Shown here piece after piece: positions 1 through 8,287 of a DNA stretch of 64,000 bases. The stretch's first letter is position 1; each line of letters starts with the position of its first letter. The DNA lies in the NCBI RefSeq assembly GCF_900141745.1, contig NZ_FSRM01000002.1:124001-188000 (forward strand), written 5' to 3'. Origin of the DNA: Paraburkholderia phenazinium. GTDB taxonomy: Bacteria; Pseudomonadota; Gammaproteobacteria; Burkholderiales; Burkholderiaceae. The notes below the pieces were generated by a model that saw only the letters and a program-made list of their open reading frames with translations, was not told the DNA's origin and made no database searches. A program made the position numbers and the translations under genes.

Positions 1-26
1 ACGTACCCGCGCATTTTCGCAAGCGA

Positions 27-737
27 TCAGAGCTTTAGCAGAGCCGTTTTCATCCAGTCGTGAACCGCCCGGCTCAACTCCTGTTGCGAAGTCTCGACAG
101 AGGAAAACTCGGGACCCACGACGACCCGAATATGCCCTTTCCTGTCTGGCCAACCTTTTGCCGGCCAAACTTTTCCCGCGTTATGCACCACCGGTACCAC
201 CGGGGCACCGGTCGCACATGCCAGACGGATACCGCCCGAGGTCAGCCGAGGCGGCGCGTCGTGCGGCACACGGGTGCCCTCCGGAAAGATCACCACGACA
301 TCCCCCTTGGCGAGACGCTCGGCGCACTCTTGCGTGACCGCCTGATGAGCCTGACGTGGCGACCCGCGGTTCAGGCTCACCATATCGAGGCCACGTAGCA
401 CCCAGCCAAAGAACGGAATGCGCAACAGATCTTCCTTGAAGACGAAACTGATGCGCCGTGGAAACAGCGCGAGAAATGCCAGCGTCTCCCAAGTCGATTC
501 GTGACGGCACAACAGAATCGACGGCCCATCCGGAAGATGCTCAAGCCCTTCCACCGAACAGGTCACGCCGGGTAGCCAACGCATCCATGCAACCATTGCA
601 CGACACCATTGCGCTGCCAGCCAGTAGCGTCCGGACCTTCCCGCGAAAGGAAACAACACGAGGATGAACGCGGAATAGACCGTGCCGCTGCCGAGCAGGC
701 AGACAATGAAAAACCATTTGAGGAACTTGGAGCGCAT
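27..737 (-). CDS. plsC: 1-acyl-sn-glycerol-3-phosphate acyltransferase (PlsC-like)
   Basis: This 236-residue protein belongs to the PlsC/LPAAT acyltransferase family, which puts the second acyl chain on lysophosphatidic acid at the inner membrane during phospholipid synthesis. A hydrophobic N-terminal segment (about residues 7-32) would anchor it. The catalytic block I appears as H79-x4-E84 instead of the usual H-x4-D, and block III reads FPEGTR at 151-156. The ATG at 737 is kept because the hydrophobic anchor begins directly after it. The gene is transcribed towards the left window edge, so any downstream operon partner is out of view. The family assignment is firm; exact acyl specificity cannot be told. 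Confidence 0.88.
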   Translation of the reverse strand: MRSKFLKWFFIVCLLGSGTVYSAFILVLFPFAGRSGRYWLAAQWCRAMVAWMRWLPGVTCSVEGLEHLPDGPSILLCRHESTWETLAFLALFPRRISFVFKEDLLRIPFFGWVLRGLDMVSLNRGSPRQAHQAVTQECAERLAKGDVVVIFPEGTRVPHDAPPRLTSGGIRLACATGAPVVPVVHNAGKVWPAKGWPDRKGHIRVVVGPEFSSVETSQQELSRAVHDWMKTALLKL

Positions 738-1195
738 GAAAAACCGAGTGAATAATGAATGGAGCCGGAATGTGTTGCGTCGCCGCCCGTCCAGATTGCG
801 TGCGAGCCCAAACGCGCGTGTATGATGTCGCGCGCGGTGGTGTCGTGACTGAAACCTCGACGGCAGGCCATGCAGGCTGGCGGCCGCAGAACCGGTAGCA
901 AGCTAGTCTGACACAAATTAAATCCGAGCCCACGCCTCGCGCGCATTCATTTCGGCTCGAAACACCTTCACGCCATGGCGGCTCCCGCCTGTAGCGAGCC
1001 ACTGCATAACGCCGCGCATCGCGCCCGGCTCCGTTGCAAAACCATTAAAAACACTTAATCCATGTGGCGACGCCAGGTTACCAGCCGTCGGCGATGATGA
1101 CCCTGTGATCTGTCCGATGGTCCTCCATGCGCGCATTGTCAGCAGTGCGAATGCAGGGTCGACTCGTGCCTCCTTCTTCGCAAAGCTGATAAGCC
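738..1195. other. Intergenic region, divergent promoters of plsC and an OmpR-type regulator
   Basis: This 458-bp gap separates the minus-strand acyltransferase from the plus-strand regulator. Open frames here have no recognisable domain and no plausible start signals. I see no convincing RNA gene, repeat or terminator; promoters for both flanking genes should lie here. Confidence 0.4.
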
Positions 1196-1870
1196 ATGCC
1201 CAAAGTGCTCTCTGTGGAAGACGATGAACTGATGATTCACGAGATTGTGACCTCGCTCTCGGAGTCTGGCTATGAGGTCGACGTCGCACGCTGCGGGCGC
1301 GATGGCATCGCCAAAATCATGGCGTTCCCCTACGATCTCGTCACACTGGATCGCACGCTCCCTGACCTCGACGGCTTGACAATTCTCACGACCATGCGCG
1401 ACGTAGGCATCGATACGCCCGTACTGCTCGTCAGTTCCATGTCGAATGTCGACGAACGCGTCAGGGGCTTAAGGGCCGGTGGCGACGACTATCTGACCAA
1501 GCCGTTCGCGCGCGAAGAAATGGCCGCTCGCGCCGAGGTGCTCCTGCGGCGCAAAACCCCGCAGCGCACGGCTGAAACCAGCCTTCAGGTGAGCGAACTG
1601 AAATTCGATCTGCTCAAGCATAGGGCCAGTCATCACGGTGAGGTGCTCGACCTCCAGCCAACCGAACTCAAACTGCTCGAATACATGATGCGCCATTCGG
1701 GCCAGGTGCTCACGCGCACGATGATCTTCGAGGGCGTATGGGGTTGCCGCTTTGATCCGGGCACCAATCTGATTGATGTTCATGTGGGGCGTTTGCGCAA
1801 GAAGCTCGGCGCTGCGGGAGAAGACCCGCAAATCCGCACAGTCAGAGGCTCCGGTTACATTCTCGGCTAA
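1196..1870 (+). CDS. OmpR/PhoB-family response regulator (orphan)
   Basis: A 224-residue two-component response regulator with an N-terminal receiver (about 1-115) and a C-terminal winged-helix DNA-binding domain (about 130-224). The receiver keeps its acidic pair (D9, D10), the phospho-acceptor D52 in a TLDRTLP context, a Ser at position 80 and the KPF lysine. It should therefore be phosphorylated normally. No kinase gene is adjacent on the same strand. The nearest kinase (3521-4984, opposite strand) sits next to a regulator with a defective receiver, so that kinase may serve this protein; this is inference. Two small secreted-protein genes follow on the same strand and are obvious candidate targets. 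Confidence 0.9.
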   Translation: MPKVLSVEDDELMIHEIVTSLSESGYEVDVARCGRDGIAKIMAFPYDLVTLDRTLPDLDGLTILTTMRDVGIDTPVLLVSSMSNVDERVRGLRAGGDDYLTKPFAREEMAARAEVLLRRKTPQRTAETSLQVSELKFDLLKHRASHHGEVLDLQPTELKLLEYMMRHSGQVLTRTMIFEGVWGCRFDPGTNLIDVHVGRLRKKLGAAGEDPQIRTVRGSGYILG

Positions 1871-2015
1871 ACATAGCTGCCGATTAAAAATCTCTTCACT
1901 TTCATGCTCGCGTTGCGATAGGCCCACCGCTCTATTCTGCTTCTTACCGAGACGCACATTGCGTTGTGCGGTACAGCCCGGACCTAAACCATCTCTTCCT
2001 CATAGAGGAGCAGTC

Positions 2016-2285
2016 ATGAAAGCCATCAAGATCGCAGCTCTGCTGGGTATTCTCGCAACCAGCTCGGCCTTTGCCCAAAGCAACCCCGCCACTGCCGCTA
2101 CATCCAACAACGCCCCGAGCACCGTGGCAATGTCGAACGCCGCGCCGCAAGACGCCGGAACGTGGGTTCCACCGTCCCAGGCGATTGCACCGAAGACCCG
2201 TGCCCAGGTGTACGGCGAACTCGTACAAGCCGAAAAAGACGGTCAGCTGAACTACCTGAACACGGTCGTCTACGCCCATCCGTAA
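2016..2285 (+). CDS. Small secreted DUF4148-type protein, copy 1
   Basis: An 89-residue protein with a clear signal peptide (hydrophobic residues about 5-19, cleavage after AFA near residue 20), so the mature part is a periplasmic or secreted peptide of about 69 residues. The C-terminal half carries the pattern TRAQVY..LV.AE.DGQL.YL..VYAH, shared almost exactly with the next gene. This fits the DUF4148 family common in Burkholderia, whose function is unknown. The start at 2016 is preceded by a strong AGAGGAG ribosome site. Confidence 0.8.
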   Translation: MKAIKIAALLGILATSSAFAQSNPATAATSNNAPSTVAMSNAAPQDAGTWVPPSQAIAPKTRAQVYGELVQAEKDGQLNYLNTVVYAHP

Positions 2286-2377
2286 GCGCGTCGCGGAATG
2301 CCGGCGTGCACCGGCTGGCATCCCGCGATGCAATCCGGCTTCATCCGGTTTTGCACCTTCTTAACAAGGAATCCGCC

Positions 2378-2653
2378 ATGAAAACCCTCATGCTGGCAGC
2401 GCTCATCGGCCTCGCCGCAAGCAGCAGCGCATTTGCCCAGACCAACACGGGAGCATACGATCCGCATGCGGCATCGAGCGACTCCAGCTTCACCACCGCA
2501 GCAGCAACGCCTGATCAAGCCGGCCAGTGGGTCGCACCTTATGGTCAACCGGTTGCGGGACGAACCCGCGCACAGGTGTATCAGAGACTCGTCACAGCCG
2601 AGCAGGACGGGCAACTCGCATATCTGGACCGCACCGTATATGCCCACCATTGA
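2378..2653 (+). CDS. Small secreted DUF4148-type protein, copy 2
   Basis: A 91-residue exported protein with a signal peptide ending near residue 20 (SSAFA/QT) and the same C-terminal signature as the preceding gene (TRAQVYQRLV.AEQDGQLAYL). The two genes are tandem paralogues 92 bp apart in the same direction, each with its own ribosome site (AAGGA before this one), and are probably co-transcribed. The linker after the signal peptide is Ser/Ala/Thr-rich and not conserved between the copies. Function is unknown. Confidence 0.78.
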   Translation: MKTLMLAALIGLAASSSAFAQTNTGAYDPHAASSDSSFTTAAATPDQAGQWVAPYGQPVAGRTRAQVYQRLVTAEQDGQLAYLDRTVYAHH

Positions 2654-2826
2654 GCAATACGCGCCGGATGACCGGCCCGCTTCAGTGGGCAGACCCACGT
2701 AACGCGAACAGGTCAATCCGGCCACCTTAGTTCTCCGAGATGTTCAGTTATCCTTGTGATGCCCGCTTCATGCGGCGCCGGGCTGGCCGCTCCTTCTCCT
2801 ACCCACGCGGCTTTACCGTTTAATGT

Positions 2827-3507
2827 TCAACGCGAAGCCAACTGATAGCCGTAGCGGCTAATCGTCTCGACCCTCGCTCTAAACTCATTCAGTTCCAGCT
2901 TGCGCCTCAGGCGCGACACCACCAGGTTGACGCTGGAAGGATCGACATCCTCCTTGTCCGGCCATGCATAGCGGATCAGCTGATCTCTCGCGACCGGCGC
3001 ATTCACCTGACGCAGCAGACATTCAATCAGCAGATACTCGCGTTTGGTCATCAGCACGCGCTTGCCGTCCTCGACCAGATCGCGCGTGAGTGGATCCAGT
3101 CTTAGCTGGATTGGCGTGGCCGACGGTTGAACCGAGCGCGCCACCGATGCCCGATGAAGCGCCAGCATGCGCTCCTGCATCTCCAGAAACGAATACGGTT
3201 GCACGAAACAGGCGTCGGCGCCCGCGCGCAGCACCCTGGCACGATCTTGCGAACTGCCGCTGGCAAGCGCGACGATCACGGCCGGCGCACGTGGCAGCCG
3301 CGCCAGTTCGGGTAGCGCGTCGAAGAGCGAGGTCATCAACGTGACGCCTACAGCGGAAATGACAATCGCATCGAATTCCTCATGCGAGGCAAGATAGAGC
3401 GCATAGCGGAGATTGTCCGCTGCCTGGACGCTATGCGCGCTTTCCCTGAATGCCTTATGTAGGTAAACCGTCTCCGCTTCGGAGGAAGAAACCAGCAGGA
3501 TTCTCAT
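2827..3507 (-). CDS. OmpR-like regulator with a degenerate receiver domain
   Basis: A 226-residue protein with OmpR/PhoB architecture: a receiver-like domain (1-115) and a winged-helix effector domain (about 130-226, with an intact SSVNLVVSRLRRKL recognition region). The receiver has lost each residue needed for phosphotransfer. The acidic pair is replaced by S7-S8-S9, the phospho-Asp by S51, the Thr/Ser switch position by A80 and the Lys of KPF by Q103. It starts 13 bp after the stop of the upstream histidine kinase and is clearly in its operon. It probably binds DNA independently of phosphorylation or senses something else; this is inference from the lost residues. Confidence 0.85.
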   Translation of the reverse strand: MRILLVSSSEAETVYLHKAFRESAHSVQAADNLRYALYLASHEEFDAIVISAVGVTLMTSLFDALPELARLPRAPAVIVALASGSSQDRARVLRAGADACFVQPYSFLEMQERMLALHRASVARSVQPSATPIQLRLDPLTRDLVEDGKRVLMTKREYLLIECLLRQVNAPVARDQLIRYAWPDKEDVDPSSVNLVVSRLRRKLELNEFRARVETISRYGYQLASR

Positions 3508-3520
3508 CTATCGTTATGAC

Positions 3521-4984
3521 CTACTGCAAGTTGTGTGGCCAGCAATCGATTGTGATTGTCGTTCCCCGGTCTTCACCACCAATGCGCAGCTCGAAGTCAT
3601 GCAGCCGGATGATTGCCGAAACGATGCCAAGTCCAAGACCGGTTCCCGGTACGTGACGTGTCTGCTCGACACGGTAAAAACGGTTTAGCACTGCGTTACG
3701 CTCGCTCACCGGAATACCGGGACCGTTATCGGCAATCACGAGTTGGGGCCCCGACTGGCTCGACCAGAGATCGACGCTCACCTCGCCGCCGTTGGGCGCG
3801 AATTTGATCGCATTGTCGAGCAGGTTACTGAATGCCTCGAACAACAAGGCGCGGTCAGCATGCAATGGTCCGACAGCTGCCGTGCTGGACTTCAGAGTGA
3901 TCGACTTCTCTTCGGCCAGCGGTTCATAGAGCTCGCACAGTTCGTCGACCAGCGTTTGCAACGAAATCACGTCGAAGCCGCTGCGCCGTTGTAGCGCTCC
4001 GATCTCCGAAATACGTAGCATCGCCCCGAAACGTTCGAGAATCGAGTCGGCCTCGACGCGCGCGTTAGCGAGCAGCGAGTCGGCCGCGCTGTCGCCCGTG
4101 GCCCGGACCCGCTCGGCGAGATTGGCCAACTGCAGACGCAAACGCACCAACGGCGTACGCAGATCGTGCGCAATGCCATCGCATGCGCCTTTGACTTCAT
4201 TCATGAGGCGCTCGACTTCATCGAGCATGTGATTGACGAGGTGACACAGCATGTCCAGTTCGTCACGACCGCCGGTCGGCAAACGTTGCGCGAGATCCCC
4301 GTTGGCGATGCGGGTAGTCACGCGCCGCATGTCCGCCACACGGCGCATCTGACGCAGGCTCAGCAACAGGCCGGTGGCAAGACTGAGTCCGAGACACAGC
4401 ACGCCGCCGACGATCAGCACTTTGGTCAGCTCCTCCCGCACGTGCCGCACGTCGGACAGGTTGCGTCCTATGACGAGCTTGACGCCGTTGTCGCGGAGTT
4501 CCCCTATCACGCGCACCGTGGGCGTCGACGCGTTATCCGGCAGTTCGATCGTGCGTCCCATACTGGTGCTATGGGATTCGCCCGCTTTGTCGAGCTTCAG
4601 CCCGGGTGGCATCGTGGCAATGTCCCCCGCGATCCGATGACCGTCCGGAGCGAATACGCCGTAGTAATTGGTGTGCCGGATTTCGCGCTCGAGCCTTTGG
4701 TTGATGACGGAGGCAAGCTGATCGTCGGACTTCGAATCGAAGTAACGCATCTGCCAGCGAATCCCACTATCGGCTTCGCGTTCCATCGCCGCGCCCACCG
4801 AGTATTCGAGAAACCCCAGCAAGGCCACGAAACACAGGGTAAAAATCGCTGCGTACGCCGACAGCCATCTAAATGTAGTGGTATGCCAGCGCTGCCCGGA
4901 ACGGCGCCTAGCAGCCGTCTCCAGTTTATCGCTGGAGATCGCCTTCCCCCGTACTTTGCCAAAATCCAGAGTGGACACGGTCAT
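3521..4984 (-). CDS. Sensor histidine kinase
   Basis: A 487-residue membrane sensor kinase. TM1 is at about 36-58, a periplasmic sensor segment at 59-187, TM2 at about 188-212, then a HAMP region, a HisKA dimerisation domain with phospho-acceptor H273 in GIAHDLRTPL, and an ATPase domain with N-box (about 387-391), G1 box DNGPGIP (419-425) and G2 box GTGLGLG (447-453). All motifs for autophosphorylation are present. The start is supported by a GAGGGG site just upstream. The regulator gene immediately downstream cannot accept phosphate by sequence, so the true partner may be the intact orphan regulator at 1196-1870. The signal sensed is unknown. Confidence 0.9.
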   Translation of the reverse strand: MTVSTLDFGKVRGKAISSDKLETAARRRSGQRWHTTTFRWLSAYAAIFTLCFVALLGFLEYSVGAAMEREADSGIRWQMRYFDSKSDDQLASVINQRLEREIRHTNYYGVFAPDGHRIAGDIATMPPGLKLDKAGESHSTSMGRTIELPDNASTPTVRVIGELRDNGVKLVIGRNLSDVRHVREELTKVLIVGGVLCLGLSLATGLLLSLRQMRRVADMRRVTTRIANGDLAQRLPTGGRDELDMLCHLVNHMLDEVERLMNEVKGACDGIAHDLRTPLVRLRLQLANLAERVRATGDSAADSLLANARVEADSILERFGAMLRISEIGALQRRSGFDVISLQTLVDELCELYEPLAEEKSITLKSSTAAVGPLHADRALLFEAFSNLLDNAIKFAPNGGEVSVDLWSSQSGPQLVIADNGPGIPVSERNAVLNRFYRVEQTRHVPGTGLGLGIVSAIIRLHDFELRIGGEDRGTTITIDCWPHNLQ

Positions 4985-5503
4985 CGGCCCCTCACTTGTA
5001 GATTTGTTGAAAGCGTGGACTTGATGGACATCCTCGCGACGCTAGCGGTCAGAAGGAAAATGGATTGAGCGTAAGACCACATAGTGAACATCCGAAAGTC
5101 ATGCGCGTTTTCTGCTATCGATGTCGAAAGCTTCAACATCGCCAAAAACATTACAATCAGGATTCCATAGCTTACAGATTCTGTTATATTTAATTTATGA
5201 GGCGTCTCGTCTACGCTTGCCACGACACGCCTGCATCGGCGTCATGCGAAGCGCGTCGCCAGACAAAGCCCTGCCAATCTCCTGTTGCGCGCCACCAGGA
5301 CATGGTCATACTGGTTACAGTCCTGGCATCATAGCTCCGCACGAATAAATACCAGGCCGCACCAAGATGAAAAACCCGTCACGTTTGTACACATTGCATG
5401 AAACATCAATGCAAATTCTTTACATTGAGCCAACTGCAGGCCATCAAATGACTCACGGGAGATTGCGTCGAAGGCCACCTAAGCACTAAATGGCGCAACA
5501 ATG
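4985..5503. other. Intergenic region upstream of the histidine kinase operon
   Basis: About 520 bp between the kinase start and the porin terminator, locally much richer in A+T than its surroundings, as expected for promoter DNA. An inverted repeat TTGCAT-N9-ATGCAA lies at 5394-5414 and could be a regulator site. An 80-codon open frame (4981-5223) ends in a 4-bp overlap with the kinase start, but its AT-rich codon use differs from all neighbours, so I do not call it a gene. Confidence 0.4.
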
Positions 5504-5540
5504 AAAAAGGCACACGCCGGAATCCGGCGTGTGCCTTTTA
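5504..5540 (-). terminator. Intrinsic terminator of the first porin gene
   Basis: A near-perfect inverted repeat, GGCACACGCCGG and CCGGCGTGTGCC separated by two bases and flanked by A and T runs. It lies 24 bp after the porin stop codon. The symmetry of the flanking runs means it could also work in the other direction. Confidence 0.85.
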
Positions 5541-5563
5541 TGCTGAAGCTAAGGTGAGACGTC

Positions 5564-6709
5564 TTAGAAGCGATGCGTCATCGCGATGCGATACACCATC
5601 TGGTTGCCGCTCGACGACTCGCTCGGCGATCCGAGAATGTTCGCATAATCAAAGTCCTGGCCGGTCTTGCCATCAGCATGCTGGTACGCCCCCTGCACGT
5701 AAACCGAAGTGCGTGCACTCAGATCGTAGTCGAGCATCAGCGATAGCTGGTTCCAGTTCGGATCCGAACTGCCCGTCACCGTTGAAACGTGCGCGCGCGT
5801 AAACGTATAGGCTGCGCCCAGCCAGAAGTCATGCGCAAAGAAGTACTGGCCGTTGAGTTCGATATTGTCGAACTTCCATGAGTTTTGTGTTCCGGGAGCC
5901 GGTTGCGTAACGAAGTATGCGTTGGAGGTCGGATTGTAGATATCGACGTGCGAATAGGCCAGCGAGACAATCGCCTTGTCGGCGAACTTGTACGAAAAGG
6001 CCGCATCGATGTTTTGCTGCGAGCTTCCAGTGAACACCACTGTCGCGCTCGGCGCCGCGCCACCGGCAGTCGCACCGCCGTTGTCGGTCTTCATATAAGC
6101 GGCAACTGCAGTGACCGGGCCCATCTGGTACTGCACCGCTGCGCTGTACACGCGATTGTCGGCGAACCCGCCCGCCTCGTTGCTAAAACCGTACAAGGCC
6201 TCGCCGGTGAAGCCCGCAACCGTGGGCGACACATACTTGACCGAGTTCTGGATACGGTAATCCCAGTCCGCGTTGTCGTTGTCGTACGGATGCGAACCAA
6301 GGTCGCCCTCCCAATTGCCGGCCGCCGTGAGAGCACTCCACATATCGACGGTCGGATCGTATTGACGGCCCATCGTGATGGTTCCGTACTGCGCCGACGA
6401 CAGGCCAACGTAAGCCTGACGTCCGAACAGCAGACCGCCTTGCCCCATCGTGCCGGTGTTGGTATTGAAGCCGTTTTCCAAACGAAAGATTGCGCTCAGG
6501 CCGCCGCCAAGGTCTTCGCTGCCTTTCAGGCCAAAGCGGCTCCCGGCCGTGTCGCCGCTCACCATCTGGTAGCCACGGTTGCCCGCGGCGTTGGTGGTGA
6601 AATCGAAACCCTCATCGATGAGGCCATAAAGCGTGACACTGCTTTGAGCATGCGCGACATTACACAGCGCAAGTGCGGACAACAATCCGGCCAAACATGG
6701 TTTCTTCAT
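5564..6709 (-). CDS. Trimeric outer-membrane porin (Gram-negative porin, OpcP/OmpC-like)
   Basis: A 381-residue general porin: signal peptide (about 1-21, cleaved after AHA), then the QSSVTLYGLID opening strand and the GSEDLGGGLSAIFRLENGF and GRQAYVGLSSAQYGTITMGRQYD strands typical of burkholderial 16-stranded porins. The protein ends in a terminal aromatic (HRF), the usual C-terminal signal for outer-membrane insertion. The start at 6709 was chosen because it begins the signal peptide and follows an AAGG site; an in-frame extension upstream lacks such features. A second porin of the same family lies at 45109-46266. Confidence 0.92.
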   Translation of the reverse strand: MKKPCLAGLLSALALCNVAHAQSSVTLYGLIDEGFDFTTNAAGNRGYQMVSGDTAGSRFGLKGSEDLGGGLSAIFRLENGFNTNTGTMGQGGLLFGRQAYVGLSSAQYGTITMGRQYDPTVDMWSALTAAGNWEGDLGSHPYDNDNADWDYRIQNSVKYVSPTVAGFTGEALYGFSNEAGGFADNRVYSAAVQYQMGPVTAVAAYMKTDNGGATAGGAAPSATVVFTGSSQQNIDAAFSYKFADKAIVSLAYSHVDIYNPTSNAYFVTQPAPGTQNSWKFDNIELNGQYFFAHDFWLGAAYTFTRAHVSTVTGSSDPNWNQLSLMLDYDLSARTSVYVQGAYQHADGKTGQDFDYANILGSPSESSSGNQMVYRIAMTHRF

Positions 6710-7047
6710 TTGCCTTGTACCTGATGAGTGAGGTGAGAGAGTCTGTTTTTTCCTTTGCCCTTCTGCGCTCTGCGGCGCTGTCACTGCTGGTTGCGGCAGC
6801 AACATGAAAGTGCAAGCAAAGTTTAAGTAGCCACTTTTCTTGACGAGACGGCACTAAAGAAAGTCAGACTTTCAACAAACGCAAGTACGAAAGGCAGCCG
6901 CTCCATCGCCTTTGGTGGAGCGGTCTCGAGTTTCCTTTTTTGAAAAAAATGGCTCGTTTTAGGCGTGCAAGTGTCGTACGACTGCGACAACATCGGTCAA
7001 AACAAGCTTCCCGGCTATTGCCGGACACGGTCATGCGCTGCGGGTCA
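6710..7047. other. Intergenic region upstream of the porin
   Basis: 338 bp holding the porin promoter and the 3' region of the small secreted-protein gene at 7048. A GC-rich hairpin (CCGCTCCA/TGGAGCGG, about 6898-6923) is present. It has a T-tract 10-18 bp downstream on the plus strand only, so it is at best a weak terminator for the minus-strand gene. No gene seen. Confidence 0.35.
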
Positions 7048-7359
7048 CTATGGCGTCGCCGAGTATTGCGCGGTCGGTACACCATTTGAAGCCGTGCAAT
7101 CCCGTCGATATTCCGCGTTCAGCTTCTTCTGGGCGGCCATGAGATCGGACGGATAGTAGTTGTCGTTAGCGCTCGGGTCATAGCCGACCGCTTCAAGCTC
7201 CGATAACTCGTTCATCAATTGCTTGTGCGTCACCTCGGTTTTGAGGCGCGTGAACGGATAGTCGTTGCATTGCTGCGGTGTCAGTCCGGGGGATGCCCAG
7301 CTAGCCGCGCTGACGGTCAGCAAAACCGCCGCCGCTATTGCCTTTTCGAAGTGTTTCAT
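7048..7359 (-). CDS. DUF4148-family exported protein, copy 3
   Basis: A 103-residue protein with a signal peptide (hydrophobic stretch 6-21, cleavage after SWA near residue 22). The mature part includes LTHxQ-like and YPSDLMAAQKKLNAEY segments, the hallmark of DUF4148 proteins of Burkholderiales. Two cysteines are present (in QQCND and RRDCT) and could form a disulfide in the periplasm. Function is unknown. The ribosome site GGAGGG lies just before the ATG. Confidence 0.8.
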   Translation of the reverse strand: MKHFEKAIAAAVLLTVSAASWASPGLTPQQCNDYPFTRLKTEVTHKQLMNELSELEAVGYDPSANDNYYPSDLMAAQKKLNAEYRRDCTASNGVPTAQYSATP

Positions 7360-7619
7360 TTGTGCCCTCCAGGGTTAGAGCCATTGAGCAGGCCTAACGC
7401 GAGAAGGACGTTCTTACGTTGGCCTGCTAAACAAGGACCTGCAGGACAAAGTTAATCTTCCCAGCACGTAAACGCCGTTTCGCCAAGATGAAGAATGATT
7501 TAGTGTCAACACGTCTGGACATATGAAACATACATAAGGAAATTATTTATCAGTTATCCATATTAATAAGCACCGCTGCGAGCTGCGATTTCTTCGTTCG
7601 GCTATGGCAGGTCTGGACG

Positions 7620-7922
7620 TCATCGGCCGCGGAAAATGTTGCATTGCGGGCCGGTGACGCATCGCGGGCCGCCCGACTGTCCGTCGGAATCGACACTGCC
7701 GCCATATGATGAGTTAGTTATAGCGCGCGCCTGCGGCGTGCCGGGCTGCCCCGTTTCGCTATAGGGCATGTCTGTCGCATCTTGCGCGGTCTCGTTCGCG
7801 TTCTGCTCCAGGATCGCGCGCCCTCGCGCCTGCATGTCCGGGCGAATCTCCTGCCCGTTTGCTACGCTGGCCGCCAGCAGCAGCCCTGCGCCAGCCAACG
7901 GCAACACGATAAGTGTTTTCAT
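7620..7922 (-). CDS. Small exported protein of unknown function
   Basis: A 100-residue protein with an N-terminal signal peptide (residues 1-23, cleavage after NG or VANG). The mature region is hydrophilic, ends in a Ser/Gly-rich part with an SYGGSVDSDGQSGG stretch and carries two cysteines near the C-terminus. I recognise no enzyme domain. The start is set by an AAGGAG ribosome site 8 bp upstream of ATG 7922. It stands alone between two intergenic regions and is probably monocistronic. Confidence 0.65.
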   Translation of the reverse strand: MKTLIVLPLAGAGLLLAASVANGQEIRPDMQARGRAILEQNANETAQDATDMPYSETGQPGTPQARAITNSSYGGSVDSDGQSGGPRCVTGPQCNIFRGR

Positions 7923-8287
7923 CTCGACACTCCTTGCATCCTCAAGCGGGCTCGCAGCATGTCACCGTGGCCCGCTACCCGACTAACGACGCCTGTCGCC
8001 CTCCTCATTGCCGGAAGCGACAATGCAGTGCAACAAACGGGCGTCTGAAGTGGTGGATGCCGGTCCCAGACGCAGAGAATGCCCGCACCGCACCTCCGTT
8101 ATAGGTCAAGTTCGCAAGACGTCAACGGACCGTCACGCCAGCGCACACTCCCGCAGTCCAAGGCCGTCACATTGTTTGTCGACCGCATGCTTCGGTGCGG
8201 CATGACATCTGCTGAGGTTATATTCTGATATGACACGTTTTCCCGTTCGCATTCATTCGTCATAGTGCTGGACCGCCGGAGAGGTAG
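7923..8287. other. Divergent intergenic region
   Basis: 365 bp between the small exported protein gene (minus) and the DedA-PAP2 gene (plus). It should contain both promoters. No gene, repeat or RNA structure could be supported. Confidence 0.35.

Noticed and set aside
4981..5223. 80-codon open frame overlapping the histidine kinase start by four bases, with possible membrane segments
   Set aside because: Starts at GTG without a good ribosome site, and its AT-rich codon use is unlike all neighbours. It lies where the kinase promoter should be.
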